A stretch of DNA of 64,000 nucleotides from positions 62,001 through 126,000 of the forward strand of contig JAJPGZ010000002.1 in the NCBI GenBank assembly GCA_021325495.1, in the 5' to 3' direction. This DNA comes from Spartobacteria bacterium (GTDB taxonomy: Bacteria > Verrucomicrobiota > Verrucomicrobiia > Chthoniobacterales > UBA10450). Positions 17,871 to 26,966 of the stretch are shown in pieces (within the stretch, counting starts at the first letter, position 1; each line of letters opens with the position of its first letter). Under the pieces are notes generated by a model, which was not told the origin of the DNA, ran no database searches, and saw nothing but the letters and a program-made list of their open reading frames with translations. Made by a program: the position numbers and the translations under genes.

Positions 17871-18953
17871 TCACGAAACGCGCCGGCGCGGCAGCGCGGA
17901 ATGGATCATCATCAATTCGGTCACGTTTTCCGGCGTGAGCAATCCAACGAGCCGTTTCATCCCGTCGAGCACGGGCACGGCCGGCAAATTATTTTCCTGC
18001 ATGATGCGAAACGCCTCATTGAACGGCGTGCCGGTTGTGACTACCGGAATATCGCGACGCATCACGTCACCGACGCGAATGGCCGGATCGTTCTTGCGCA
18101 ACGCGCTGATGAGATCGTGTCGGGTCAAAACGCCGGCAACACCCCCACTTTGATCGAGCACGGGGAAATCGTGTTGCGACGTCGCAATCAACGCGTCCGC
18201 CGCTTCCTCTAGCGTCGCGTCGATCGGCAACGAGCGAAAGTCTCGCACCATCGCGCTCGACACCGGAAGTCGCCGCGTGATGTCGCGCATTTGCGCAACT
18301 GCCGCTTCCTGCGACGCGCCGATGTAAACGAAGAGCGCGATGAAAATTAAAAACGGATTCGAAAACAATCCGATGAATCCAAAAATAAAAGCGAAGGCTT
18401 GCCCGACCGTGGCCGCGACCTGCGTTGCGCGCGCATAGCTCAATCGCGTCGCGAGCAAAGCGCGCAAAACGCGCCCGCCGTCCATCGGAAACGCCGGCAG
18501 CAGATTGAACAACAGCAGCCACACGTTGATGCGTAACAAATTCGCCAGCATGTCGTCGCTCACCATTGCGCGCGGATCGACATCGGTGCGTCCGCCGATT
18601 ACGAGCAGCAACGAGAGCGCGATTACGACATTCACGAGCGGACCAGCGATCGCGATGATGAGTTCCTGTTTCGGCTCTTCCGGCATCCGTTCGAGACGCG
18701 CGACTCCGCCGATCGGCAACAACGTGATGTCCGGCGTATTGATGCCAAAAGCTTTCGCCGCAATCGCGTGCCCGAATTCATGCAGCACCACGCACAGAAA
18801 AAGCAGCAGAATGAAAATGATCCCGCTCGCGGCCGCGGCCGAGCCGCCGCTGTTGTAATAGCCGAGACCGAGCCAGCCGATGAGCAGCAGAAACGTGATG
18901 TGAATGCGCAGCTGAATTCCCGCGATGCGCACGATTGGAATCGACCAGCCCAT
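17871..18953 (-). CDS. Site-2 protease family metalloprotease with CBS domains
   Basis: 360 residues from ATG 18953. Multispanning membrane protein with the zinc motif HEFGH at residues 58-62 and the second motif NLLPAFPMDGGR, as in SpoIVFB/Rip-type M50 proteases. The C-terminal ~120 residues are a CBS pair (MRDITRRLPVSSAMVRDFRSLP..., DVMRRDIPVVTTG...). Such enzymes cleave membrane-embedded substrates, and the CBS pair likely senses adenine nucleotides. Only 29 bp separate its start from the divergent FAD reductase gene, so the two promoters must overlap the coding regions. Confidence 0.9.
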   Translation of the reverse strand: MGWSIPIVRIAGIQLRIHITFLLLIGWLGLGYYNSGGSAAAASGIIFILLLFLCVVLHEFGHAIAAKAFGINTPDITLLPIGGVARLERMPEEPKQELIIAIAGPLVNVVIALSLLLVIGGRTDVDPRAMVSDDMLANLLRINVWLLLFNLLPAFPMDGGRVLRALLATRLSYARATQVAATVGQAFAFIFGFIGLFSNPFLIFIALFVYIGASQEAAVAQMRDITRRLPVSSAMVRDFRSLPIDATLEEAADALIATSQHDFPVLDQSGGVAGVLTRHDLISALRKNDPAIRVGDVMRRDIPVVTTGTPFNEAFRIMQENNLPAVPVLDGMKRLVGLLTPENVTELMMIHSALPRRRVS

Positions 18954-18982
18954 ACATTTGAATCTACGTAGAGTTAGGCGCG

Positions 18983-20065
18983 ATGGAAGTTGTCGATCTT
19001 GCAATCGTTGGCGCGGGCCCGGCGGGATCGACCTGCGCTGCGTTCGCCGCGCGCGCCGGTTTGCGCGTCGTCGTGATCGAACGCGAAAAATTTCCGCGCG
19101 AGAAAGTTTGCGGCGATTGTTTGAATCCGAGCTGCTGGCCGGTGCTTCGGCGATTGGAAATCGCGGAACGCGTTCGCGCTTTGCCGCACGGCCAACTCGA
19201 GGCCGTCGAATTCATCGCGATCGGCGGCGCGAAATTACATGTCGATCTTCCGCGCGGCGAAAATTCCGAGATCGCGGTTAAGCGCAGTTTGTTCGACGAG
19301 CTTTTGTTGAATCGCGCGCGCGAGTGCGGAGCGCAGGTGCGCGAAGAAACAATCGTCAGCGCGATCGAGAAAGAACGTTGGGGCGATTGGAAGATCGACA
19401 TCGTCCACGACGTTGTGCGCGCGAAAGTTGTCGTTGCGGCGGACGGACGAAATTCCACCATCGCACGCCTGCGCAATTTACTGCCGAAACCGCAACGCGA
19501 ACGCGTCGCGCTTCAATCGCACATTCCTTTGCCTAACGGGTTCGGAAATCGCGTCGTGCTCCAGTTCTTGCCGCAAGGTTATTCCGGTCAGGCGCCGGTC
19601 AACCATGGCGAGTTGAACGTTTGTCTCGTCGGCAAGCCGGGATCGATCGGCGATCTGAAAATGTGGGCCGAAAAATATTTTGGCGTCTCGCCGTGGCATC
19701 CGTGGCGCACGATTACGCCGCTCACCCGTGCGCCGATCACACCCGCGCACGATAATTTATTTTTCATCGGCGACGCCGCGCGCGTGGTCGAGCCCTTCAC
19801 CGGCGAGGGAATTTATTACGCGCTGCGTTCCGGCGAGCTGGCCGCGAATGCGATTGTCGATCTTCTCCACGCGCAAGATCGACAATCGACTCTGCGCGCT
19901 TTCAGCAACGCACATGCGCAGATGTATCGCGGACGTCTGTGGATCAACCAGCTCGCGCGCGCCGCCGTCTTATCGCCACGCATCGCATCGATGTTCGTTC
20001 ACGCGGCAAAAGTTCAGCCGACGGTTTTGCGATTGCTCACTTCAAAGATTGTCGACACGCCTTGA
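18983..20065 (+). CDS. FAD-dependent oxidoreductase, geranylgeranyl-reductase family
   Basis: 360 residues. Rossmann FAD site at the N-terminus ([21 protein letters not shown]), the family signature [10 protein letters not shown], and the second FAD motif [21 protein letters not shown]. Bacterial members reduce isoprenoid double bonds (polyprenols, quinone side chains) or act as related flavin monooxygenases; the exact substrate is not evident. Copies of the iterated word give MEVVDLA at the N-terminus and an inverted pair at 19855-19884 near the C-terminus. The 3' end overlaps the convergent folD gene by 29 bp. Confidence 0.85.
   Translation: MEVVDLAIVGAGPAGSTCAAFAARAGLRVVVIEREKFPREKVCGDCLNPSCWPVLRRLEIAERVRALPHGQLEAVEFIAIGGAKLHVDLPRGENSEIAVKRSLFDELLLNRARECGAQVREETIVSAIEKERWGDWKIDIVHDVVRAKVVVAADGRNSTIARLRNLLPKPQRERVALQSHIPLPNGFGNRVVLQFLPQGYSGQAPVNHGELNVCLVGKPGSIGDLKMWAEKYFGVSPWHPWRTITPLTRAPITPAHDNLFFIGDAARVVEPFTGEGIYYALRSGELAANAIVDLLHAQDRQSTLRAFSNAHAQMYRGRLWINQLARAAVLSPRIASMFVHAAKVQPTVLRLLTSKIVDTP
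19855..19884. repeat. Inverted pair of the iterated word in FAD reductase gene
   Basis: TGTCGATCTT at 19855-19864 and AAGATCGACA at 19875-19884, 10 bases apart, form an inverted repeat inside the coding sequence (encoding [11 protein letters not shown]). Confidence 0.85.
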
Positions 20066-20918
20066 CCGTGTTCGACATCAACATCGCGATCGTCATCGGC
20101 CCAACGCCGCCGGGCACGGGCGTGATCGCTTTCGCTTTTGGAGCGACGTTTTCAAAATCGACATCGCCAACGAGTCGATAACCGCGCGCGTTCGTTGCAT
20201 CTTCAACGCGATTGATTCCCACATCGATGACGACAACGCCATCGCGTACATGCCCGGCTTTCACGAAATGCGCGCGACCGATTGCGGCGATGACGATGTC
20301 GGCCGAGCGCGTGATCGCTTCGAGATTTTTCGTGCGCGAATGCGCGACGGTCACGGTAGCATCACCACCTTTGCCTTTTTGCATAAGCAGAAGCGCGATC
20401 GGCTTTCCGACGATCATGCTGCGACCAAGCACAACCACGTGCGCGCCGGAGATGTCGATCTTCGATTCGATGAGCAGACGTTGAATGCCTAACGGCGTGC
20501 ACGGAACGAATCCCGTCTCATCGCCGAGCGCGAGCTTGGCCACGTTCTCCGGATGAAATCCGTCCACGTCTTTGCGCGGATCGAGCGCGCGAATAACCGC
20601 GGCTTCATCTATTTGTTTCGGCGGCGGCGATTGCACAAGAATTCCATGCACTTTCGGGTCGCGATTTAACTCCGCGACTTTGCCTAACAATTCCTGCTGC
20701 GTCGTGTTCGCCGGCAATTCCAGTTTTACCGAATGCAATCCGAGTTCGCGGCTCATCTTGTCTTTCGAGCGCACGTAGGCGCGCGAAGCGGGATCGTCGC
20801 CGACAAGAACGACGGCAAGGCCGGGCGTGACGCCGCGCGACTTCAGTTCCGCAATCTTTTCCCGAAGATCGACATAAACTTTTTCAGCGATCGTTTTGCC
20901 GTCGATGAGATTTGTCAT
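20037..20918 (-). CDS. folD: Bifunctional methylenetetrahydrofolate dehydrogenase/cyclohydrolase
   Basis: 293 residues, full length. FolD signatures: [13 protein letters not shown] with the catalytic Tyr/Lys, [40 protein letters not shown] (NADP-binding domain) and the C-terminal [14 protein letters not shown]. It interconverts 5,10-methylene- and 10-formyl-tetrahydrofolate for purine and formyl-Met synthesis. Its ATG is the CAT of a TGTCAT end of a short palindromic repeat (20913-20958), so the repeat set the start context. Confidence 0.96.
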   Translation of the reverse strand: MTNLIDGKTIAEKVYVDLREKIAELKSRGVTPGLAVVLVGDDPASRAYVRSKDKMSRELGLHSVKLELPANTTQQELLGKVAELNRDPKVHGILVQSPPPKQIDEAAVIRALDPRKDVDGFHPENVAKLALGDETGFVPCTPLGIQRLLIESKIDISGAHVVVLGRSMIVGKPIALLLMQKGKGGDATVTVAHSRTKNLEAITRSADIVIAAIGRAHFVKAGHVRDGVVVIDVGINRVEDATNARGYRLVGDVDFENVAPKAKAITPVPGGVGPMTIAMLMSNTVKACRQSLK

Positions 20919-20958
20919 GAGAACAATGAGAGATTCCTCGACTTCGCTCGGAATGACA
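20913..20958. repeat. Short palindromic repeat, TGTCAT...ATGACA family, copy 4
   Basis: Begins TGTCATGAGAAC and ends TTCGCTCGGAATGACA, with AGAGATTCCTCG inside. It is about half the length of the copies at 16196, 32095 and 38588, as if internally deleted. Its left end carries the folD start codon. Confidence 0.6.
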
Positions 20959-20980
20959 AATGGCGCGGAAGTTAAATGCG

Positions 20981-21628
20981 TCAGCGCGTTTCAACCAGCG
21001 CCATCATCGCTTCCTGTAAACGTGCGCGCTCGGCCTCGAATTCTTGTTCGGTAGTTGTCGATCTTACGCGATGCTCCGGGCCGAACGTGACGCGGACGTG
21101 CGAAAATGGTTTCGGGATAAAAAAACCGTCCCAGCTCTTCACCCGCCAGTAACTCGAATACTCCATGTGCATCGGCACAACGGGCGTTCCAGTTTTTTGC
21201 GCGAGAAAAATAATTCCGCCGCCGAGTTCGTACATCGGGCCGCGCGGCCCGTCCGGCGTAATGAGCGGATCGCGTCCACTTGCGATCACGTCGGCGAGTT
21301 GCAACAAAGCGCCGCTGCCGCGCCGCGAACTCGAGCCCCGCACCGGTTGGAATCCGTAACGACTAACGACATCGGCGATGATGGCGCCGTCACGGCTCGC
21401 GCTGATGAGGGCGGCACCATCGCGGCGTTGCGGAAGAAATTTCGCGATCGCGTGCGCGATGAGAAGAAGCCGATTGTGCCAGAGCGAACCGATGAGACGT
21501 TGCGACTTCGGCCACGAGCAAAGGCCGGCGCGATCGTCGAGGGTGACGCGAAGTGTTGCGGTGTAGAGTCGGAAAATCGGGAACAGGAGCGTGATGAGAA
21601 CACGCGCGGAGCGGCCTTCGATTTTCAA
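20981..21628 (-). CDS. DUF374-type lysophospholipid acyltransferase family protein
   Basis: 215 residues starting at TTG 21626-21628, overlapping the ubiX TGA as TTGA. DUF374 marks: SLWHNRLLL with the acyltransferase-type His, [30 protein letters not shown] and [16 protein letters not shown]. These are cytoplasmic-membrane acyltransferases related to lipid A late acyltransferases; the acceptor is unknown. Coupling to ubiX may be organisational only. Confidence 0.85.
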   Translation of the reverse strand: MKIEGRSARVLITLLFPIFRLYTATLRVTLDDRAGLCSWPKSQRLIGSLWHNRLLLIAHAIAKFLPQRRDGAALISASRDGAIIADVVSRYGFQPVRGSSSRRGSGALLQLADVIASGRDPLITPDGPRGPMYELGGGIIFLAQKTGTPVVPMHMEYSSYWRVKSWDGFFIPKPFSHVRVTFGPEHRVRSTTTEQEFEAERARLQEAMMALVETR

Positions 21629-22176
21629 TTTTCTTCGGCCCAGCGATAGGCGCGTTTGCTCGGGAGACCGATTTGATCGAGCACGCGCCAGACAACGGTG
21701 TCAACAAGATCGACAATCGACTTTGGCCGGCTGTAGAACGACGGAATCGCCGGCAGCACGACCGCGCCGGCTTCGAGCAGCCTAACGACATTGCGCGCGT
21801 GAATGAGATTCCACGGCGTCTCGCGCGGAACGATGATGAGCTTGCGGCGCTCCTTCAGGAAAACATCGGCGGCGCGAAAGAGCGCGTTGTCGCCCGACCC
21901 GCTGGCGATGCGGCCGAGCGTCGACATTGAACATGGAAGAATGACCATGGCATCGAACCGGGCCGATCCGCTCACGTAGGGCACGTTCATATCGGCTTCG
22001 TCATGTTCGGCGACGCCTTTCGGAATTTTGAAATCATCGACCTCCTGCGCTGCGACCTGTCGCGCATAGCTGCTCATGATGAGGTGAACCTCGTGCGCGC
22101 TCGCGTCGATCTGCTCGAGCAAACGTTGCAGATAAATTGTGCCGCTGGCGCCCGTGGCCGCGATAACAAATTTCAT
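21625..22176 (-). CDS. ubiX: UbiX-family flavin prenyltransferase
   Basis: 183 residues of usual length. N-terminus FVIAATGASGTIYLQRLLEQI has the flavodoxin-like FMN-binding GASG motif; VILPCSMSTLGRIASGSGDNALFRAADVFLKERRKLIIVPRETPWN is diagnostic. It attaches a dimethylallyl group to FMN to make prenylated FMN for a UbiD-type decarboxylase; no ubiD lies in this window. Downstream the acyltransferase gene overlaps by TTGA. Confidence 0.95.
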   Translation of the reverse strand: MKFVIAATGASGTIYLQRLLEQIDASAHEVHLIMSSYARQVAAQEVDDFKIPKGVAEHDEADMNVPYVSGSARFDAMVILPCSMSTLGRIASGSGDNALFRAADVFLKERRKLIIVPRETPWNLIHARNVVRLLEAGAVVLPAIPSFYSRPKSIVDLVDTVVWRVLDQIGLPSKRAYRWAEEN

Positions 22177-22221
22177 CGAGCGAAGTTTGAACTAATTCAT
22201 TAGCGGGGCAATAAGATAGCG

Positions 22222-22602
22222 ATGATCAAAAAGCTCTTACACACGCGCTATCGCGTGCAGGATCTGGAAAAGACGGTGGCGTTTTATCGTGACGTGCTCG
22301 GCTTGAAGGAAATTCGGCGGCACACGTCGGGACGCGGCTCGCAGCTCGTTTTTTTCAAAGCGCCGCAAAGCGAAGAGGAGATCGAGATCTGCAAATTCGA
22401 TGAGAGCGGGCCGGTGCAGGTTGGTCCCGACCTGACGCATCTCGCGTTCGAGGTGGACGATCTCGATGCGTTCGCGCGCGAAGCGGCGGCGAAAGGTTAT
22501 CCGCTTTCGGACGGGCCACACAAAAGCAGCAGCGGCCGCATTGCCTTCATCGACGCGCCGGAAGGATACGAGATCGAATTGATCGAACGGGCGAAATCGT
22601 AA
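22222..22602 (+). CDS. Glyoxalase/lactoylglutathione lyase family protein
   Basis: 126 residues, one vicinal-oxygen-chelate domain. H7 (LLHTRYRVQDLEKTVAFYRDVLGL), E in QLVFFK/EIEICKF, H (LTHLAFEVDDLDAF) and E (GYEIELIER) fit glyoxalase I metal ligands. The reaction may be methylglyoxal-hemithioacetal isomerisation, but VOC proteins are diverse. The TAA stop merges with a copy of the iterated word, and a second copy follows 16 bp later. Confidence 0.85.
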   Translation: MIKKLLHTRYRVQDLEKTVAFYRDVLGLKEIRRHTSGRGSQLVFFKAPQSEEEIEICKFDESGPVQVGPDLTHLAFEVDDLDAFAREAAAKGYPLSDGPHKSSSGRIAFIDAPEGYEIELIERAKS

Positions 22603-22672
22603 GATCGACATCGTACAAGATCGACATGGTGAACTTGCGCGCGTTGGGTATGTGCCCCTAAATTCCCGCCGC

Positions 22673-23692
22673 ATGAAACTGTCACGTCGCGCATTTCCGT
22701 GGTTCTGCGCGATCTTCATCGCCTTCACTGGGTTCGCGCAGGACGAAGATGAAGCCGTTCGGCCAAGTGGGATTTCGAAAGCGCCGCACCAACATTCCAG
22801 TAGCGCGGATGAAGAGAAGCCGTCAGTCCGAAAAGCGAAACGCCCAAGCTCGACCGATTCCGATGACGAGGGCGAAGCAACGCCAAAGCCGTCGCGCAAA
22901 CACAAAACGCCGCGCAAGCCGCAACCCGAAACGCCGATTGGGCGCGAGCCGAATGGCGCGCCGCGCACCGTTGCAAAATCGATCATGATGATTGACGCGC
23001 GGTCCGGTCAGATTCTTTACGAGAAAAACGCGGATGACATTCGCCCCGCGGCCAGCACGCAAAAATTACTTACGGCGCTTCTCGTCGCCGAGCACGGCTT
23101 CTTAGATCGACAAGTGACGGTCGAATTCATCGACACGCTGGCCGAGCCGGTGAAGTTGAACATTCGCCCGGGCGAAACCTATCAACGCATCGATCTCCTC
23201 CGCGCCTTGCTCGTGAAAAGCCCTAACGACGTCGCGCGTTGTCTGGCGCGTGATTACGCCGGCAGCATCGAAGCTTTCGCGCAGGCGATGAATCAGCGCG
23301 CACGCGAACTCGGCGCAACTCATTCGCATTTCGTTAACCCGAACGGTTTGCCGGTCCCGGGTCAGTATTCGTCCGCGCGCGATCTTTCATTGATTGCGAA
23401 GGCGGCCTACGCGAATCCGACGATCCGTTCCATTGTCTGCATGCCGCGTTACGTGTTTCGTTTTTCCAACGGCCGCACGCGTGAGCTCGAGAATACGAAC
23501 AAGCTGCTGCTGCGCCTTCCGTTTTGTAACGGCATGAAGACCGGCTACACCGAAGCGGCCGGGAAATGTTTGATCGCGAGCGGCGCGCGGCCGGGCAAAG
23601 ACGTGATCGTGGTGGTGCTGGGCGACACCAGCGGTACGGTCTGGCGAGATGCCGGCGCGCTTCTGCAATGGGGTCTGTATTCCGCCGGGTGA
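22673..23692 (+). CDS. D-alanyl-D-alanine carboxypeptidase (S11 family)
   Basis: 339 residues from ATG 22673; an ATG 21 bases upstream only lengthens the signal sequence. Signal peptide, then a charged low-complexity linker (residues ~24-95, rich in Lys/Arg/Glu/Ser/Pro), then the S11 domain with STQK (S128 nucleophile, K131), SPN (183-185) and KTGY (289-292). It trims pentapeptide side chains of peptidoglycan. The C-terminal PBP5 domain and amphipathic anchor are absent, so it is probably a soluble periplasmic form. Confidence 0.92.
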   Translation: MKLSRRAFPWFCAIFIAFTGFAQDEDEAVRPSGISKAPHQHSSSADEEKPSVRKAKRPSSTDSDDEGEATPKPSRKHKTPRKPQPETPIGREPNGAPRTVAKSIMMIDARSGQILYEKNADDIRPAASTQKLLTALLVAEHGFLDRQVTVEFIDTLAEPVKLNIRPGETYQRIDLLRALLVKSPNDVARCLARDYAGSIEAFAQAMNQRARELGATHSHFVNPNGLPVPGQYSSARDLSLIAKAAYANPTIRSIVCMPRYVFRFSNGRTRELENTNKLLLRLPFCNGMKTGYTEAAGKCLIASGARPGKDVIVVVLGDTSGTVWRDAGALLQWGLYSAG

Positions 23693-23700
23693 GTACGCGA

Positions 23701-23728
23701 AAGATCGACAACTTTCGTTGTCGATCTT
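23701..23728. terminator. Bidirectional hairpin built from an inverted pair of the iterated word
   Basis: AAGATCGACAAC (23701-23712), loop TTTC, GTTGTCGATCTT (23717-23728): a perfect 12-bp stem. It lies between two convergent genes (stop 23692 on plus, stop 23759 on minus), the classic place for a shared terminator; no long T-run follows. It is the same kind of arrangement as inverted uptake sequences in Neisseria and Haemophilus terminators. Confidence 0.6.
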
Positions 23729-23758
23729 GCAGAAATACCTAACGAGTTGCGCCGGGAA

Positions 23759-24028
23759 TTACGGCGTGCGCGACGAAGCCCAATAGCGCAGCAACGGCGA
23801 CGGGACCAGGATCGGATTGTTGTCCGGATCGGTCGGGCCTTCGGCCGGAATATCTTCCGGACCTTCCGCGGGCGGCGCGGGCTCGCCCACGTTTGTCGTG
23901 TCAGCGCTGGCGTATTTCGCGTTGAGGCGTTGCTCGAGGGTTTGATGTTCGGCAGTCGTTTGACTGGTGGTCGAACAAGCAGGCAAAAGTGCGAGGCTGA
24001 GTAAACAAGCGGCGATTTCGATTTTCAT
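23759..24028 (-). CDS. Small lipoprotein of unknown function
   Basis: 89 residues: MKIEIAACLLSLALLPAC with a lipobox (LPAC, Cys18), then an acidic, proline-rich unstructured tail (EPAPPAEGPEDIPAEGPTDPD). No domain recognised. It likely sits in the inner leaflet of the outer membrane or the periplasmic face. Convergent with the carboxypeptidase gene, separated by the word hairpin. Confidence 0.65.
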   Translation of the reverse strand: MKIEIAACLLSLALLPACSTTSQTTAEHQTLEQRLNAKYASADTTNVGEPAPPAEGPEDIPAEGPTDPDNNPILVPSPLLRYWASSRTP

Positions 24029-24108
24029 ATTTCGGTGGGCAACGACTGGAGCGCTGCCGAATGTCTTTAGAATTACTATAATTTGGCTCGGCTAGGCAAG
24101 AACTTTTT

Positions 24109-24981
24109 TCACCCGGCGAATCGCGCCAAAATAGGCCCCAGCTTGTCGATTGTCGATCTTGGCCAGAGCTTGCGCTCCGTCGTCAGCGCCGCGTCGAGCG
24201 CCGAATGTTCCGGCCAATCGGGTTTTGTCGGAATCCGCGGGATTACATCGACAAGAATGCGTTTGGCCGTGTCCGCATTCGCCGTCAAATGCCCGAATAC
24301 CGTCTGCGCCGAGACCGGCTCCTCCTCCACCTTCCAACAATCGTAATCGGTAATCATCGCCATGGTCGCGAGCGCGATCTCCGCCTCGCGCGCCAGTTTC
24401 GCCTCCGGCAAATTCGTCATGCCGATGACGTCGAAGCCGTGCCGGCGATTCAATTCCGACTCGGCGCGCGTCGAAAACGCCGGCCCGTCCATGTTCACGT
24501 AGGTGCCGCCATTGTGGGCGTTGATGCCTAACGAACGCGCGGACTCAAACAGCATGTTCCGCAGTTGTGTGCTGATCGGATCGGCAAACGAAATGTGCGC
24601 CGCGATTCCTTCCCCAAAAAATGTGTGACCGGTCCGCGTGCTGGTGCGGTCGTAAAATTGCGACGGCAAGAGCACGTCGCGCGGCGCGTATTTTTCCTGC
24701 AAACTCCCGACCGCGGTCACGCAAATGATCCAGCGGACGTTGAGCGAACGCAGCGCCCAAATGTTCGCGCGATGATTTAGCTCGTGCGGAAGAATGCGAT
24801 GGCCGCGCGCGTGTCGCGGCAGGAAATACACTTGTCGATCTTGCAAGGTGCCACCGATGAGCGCGTCCGATGGCGGACCGAACGGCGTATCGATTTTATG
24901 TTCGGTCACGCCCACCATCTGCTCCATTTGATACAAACCGCTGCCGCCGATAATTCCAATTGCCGGAACGCCGTCCTTCAT
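24109..24981 (-). CDS. mtnP: S-methyl-5'-thioadenosine phosphorylase
   Basis: 290 residues, PNP/MTAP family 2. IGIIGGSGLYQM phosphate-loop, FLPRHARGHRILPHELNHRANIWALRSL, and PAFSTRAESELNRRHGFDVIGMTNLPEAKLAREAEI with the nucleoside-binding Met and Asn/Asp. It phosphorolyses methylthioadenosine to adenine and methylthioribose-1-phosphate, recycling a by-product of S-adenosylmethionine use. It therefore connects with metK and ahcY elsewhere in the window. A purine-nucleoside specificity cannot be fully excluded. Confidence 0.93.
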   Translation of the reverse strand: MKDGVPAIGIIGGSGLYQMEQMVGVTEHKIDTPFGPPSDALIGGTLQDRQVYFLPRHARGHRILPHELNHRANIWALRSLNVRWIICVTAVGSLQEKYAPRDVLLPSQFYDRTSTRTGHTFFGEGIAAHISFADPISTQLRNMLFESARSLGINAHNGGTYVNMDGPAFSTRAESELNRRHGFDVIGMTNLPEAKLAREAEIALATMAMITDYDCWKVEEEPVSAQTVFGHLTANADTAKRILVDVIPRIPTKPDWPEHSALDAALTTERKLWPRSTIDKLGPILARFAG

Positions 24982-25053
24982 GAGACCGGCGATTTAATCG
25001 GAAAGATCGACATGTTGGAAAGCGGATAATCTGTGTAATTGTTTCCGCTCGCG

Positions 25054-26418
25054 ATGCCGAAATTTTTCATCAAAACCTACGGCTGCCAGATGAACGAGCG
25101 CGACTCGGAACTGGTCGCGCATTCGTTAGTCGAGCGCGGCTACTCGCGCACGGATCGCGAGAGCGACGCCGATGTCGTCCTGCTGAATACATGCAGCGTG
25201 CGCGACATGGCCGACCAAAAGGCGCTCGGCAAAATGGGTATGCTCGGACGAATGGCGAAGGATCGGCCGCATGTTGTTTTCGGATTTCTCGGTTGCATGG
25301 CGCAGGCGCGCGGCGCGGCGCTGCTGAAAAAACTTCCACATGTCGATCTTGTCGTTGGCACACAAAAATTCCATCGCGTCGCCGATTACGTGGAAGACGC
25401 CGTTGAACGCAAACGCAATCGTCGCATGGACGACCCGCGTTTTTCGATTGTCGATCTTGCAGAGGAAGCGGGTTCGCAGGAAACGATCCGCGCGCAACAG
25501 CTCGCACCGAAACAAGCCAGCGCCTTCGTCTCGATCATGCAGGGCTGCAACATGCATTGCACTTTTTGCATCGTGCCGCAGACGCGCGGCGCCGAGCGCA
25601 GCCGCACCATTTCCCAGATTGTTCGCGAAGTTCGCGAGCTGGTCTCGCGCGGAGTAAAGGAGGTGACGTTGTTAGGCCAGATCGTCAATCTCTACGGCCG
25701 CCACGAATTTCCGAAGATCGACAATAAGAGTCCGTTTGTGCAATTGCTCGACGCCGTGCACGAAGTGGAAGGGCTCGAGCGCCTGCGCTTCACTTCGCCG
25801 CATCCGATCGGATTTCGCGAGGACCTCATCGAAGCATTCGCGCGTTTGCCGAAATTGATGCCGCACGTTCATCTGCCGTTGCAATCGGGCTCGAACAAGA
25901 TCCTCAAGGCGATGCACCGCGCTTACACCGCAGAACGATATGTCGATCTTGTGCGCAGTCTGCGAAGCGCGCGTAAAGACATCGGCCTAACAACCGACAT
26001 TATCGTCGGATTTCCGGGCGAAACCGACGACGATTACAAACAAACGCGCGAACTGGTCGAGCAAATCGAATTCGACAACGCATTCGTCTTCCGTTATTCG
26101 CCGCGGCAGCAAACGCCCGCCGCCGACATGAGCGAACAAATTTCCGAAGACCTCAAAGAGTATCGCAACCACGATTTGCTCGATGTCGTGAACGCGGCAA
26201 CGCGCCGAACGAACGAGCGGCTGGTCGGCCGCGACATCGAGATTCTTTGTGAAGGCCCGAGCAAGAATAACCCGGCGCGTCTTAGTGGCCGCACGCCGAC
26301 GAACAAAATCGTTGTCTTCGAAGGCAGCGAAGATTGCGTGGGTGAACTTGTCGATCTTCGCGTGGAACGCGCGAATGGTTTCAGCCTCTACGGCGCAAGG
26401 CAACCGGTCCTCACATGA
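25054..26418 (+). CDS. miaB: tRNA-2-methylthio-N6-dimethylallyladenosine synthase
   Basis: 454 residues from ATG 25054. UPF0004 domain with auxiliary-cluster cysteines (KTYGCQMNERDSE, NTCSVRDMADQ, FGFLGCMAQ), radical-SAM motif GCNMHCTFCIVP, and a C-terminal TRAM domain (GRDIEILCEGPSKNN...). It adds the 2-methylthio group to i6A37 of tRNAs. Six copies of the iterated word lie inside, read as LSILQ/VDL/KIDN peptides. The stop overlaps the next ATG (ATGA). Confidence 0.97.
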   Translation: MPKFFIKTYGCQMNERDSELVAHSLVERGYSRTDRESDADVVLLNTCSVRDMADQKALGKMGMLGRMAKDRPHVVFGFLGCMAQARGAALLKKLPHVDLVVGTQKFHRVADYVEDAVERKRNRRMDDPRFSIVDLAEEAGSQETIRAQQLAPKQASAFVSIMQGCNMHCTFCIVPQTRGAERSRTISQIVREVRELVSRGVKEVTLLGQIVNLYGRHEFPKIDNKSPFVQLLDAVHEVEGLERLRFTSPHPIGFREDLIEAFARLPKLMPHVHLPLQSGSNKILKAMHRAYTAERYVDLVRSLRSARKDIGLTTDIIVGFPGETDDDYKQTRELVEQIEFDNAFVFRYSPRQQTPAADMSEQISEDLKEYRNHDLLDVVNAATRRTNERLVGRDIEILCEGPSKNNPARLSGRTPTNKIVVFEGSEDCVGELVDLRVERANGFSLYGARQPVLT

Positions 26419-26966
26419 TTTATCAATTGTCTCTGCGCGCCGTCGGCATCATCGCCGGCGCCATTCTCGTGCTGATCAGTTTACCGGCGCTCGTTAGGCC
26501 GCCGCAATTCCAGGAATGGGCCAAGCGTCTGCCGCGTTCGCGCGTGGCCGGCTTCATCTTGTTCACAATCGCGCTCGGCTGGAGCGTCTGGTTGCTCGCG
26601 ACCATGGAGATGGGCGAATTCGCGCCGTTCCGCCGGCCATTGCTCATCGCTTTGCCGATCGGCTACCTGCTCGTGATTCGTTTCGTCGATGAATTTCTCG
26701 CCGTCCGCGCACTCGGCATCCTGTGCCTGCTCGCGGCCGAACCATTGCTCGACGCCGCATTTCTGCGCAACGAAAGCGCGCGGCTCGTCGTCACCGTCTT
26801 CGCCTACATTCTCGTCATTGTCGGTTTGTTCTGGGTGACAATGCCGTACCTGCTGCGCGATCACATTGATTGGACTTCGCGCAGTTCATGGCGTTGGCGC
26901 TCGCTGCACGGCCTCCTCTTCGTCTACGGCGCGGCCATGCTTGTGCTTGGCCTAACGACTTATTAA
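26415..26966 (+). CDS. Small integral membrane protein
   Basis: 183 residues with about six predicted helices (for example residues 8-26, 45-62, 75-90, 95-115, 122-142, 160-180). No family recognised. ATGA overlap with miaB and a stop codon overlapping the probable start of the glycosyltransferase downstream put it in one operon. The second word GCCTAACGA lies in the last codons (GLTTY). Confidence 0.7.
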   Translation: MIYQLSLRAVGIIAGAILVLISLPALVRPPQFQEWAKRLPRSRVAGFILFTIALGWSVWLLATMEMGEFAPFRRPLLIALPIGYLLVIRFVDEFLAVRALGILCLLAAEPLLDAAFLRNESARLVVTVFAYILVIVGLFWVTMPYLLRDHIDWTSRSSWRWRSLHGLLFVYGAAMLVLGLTTY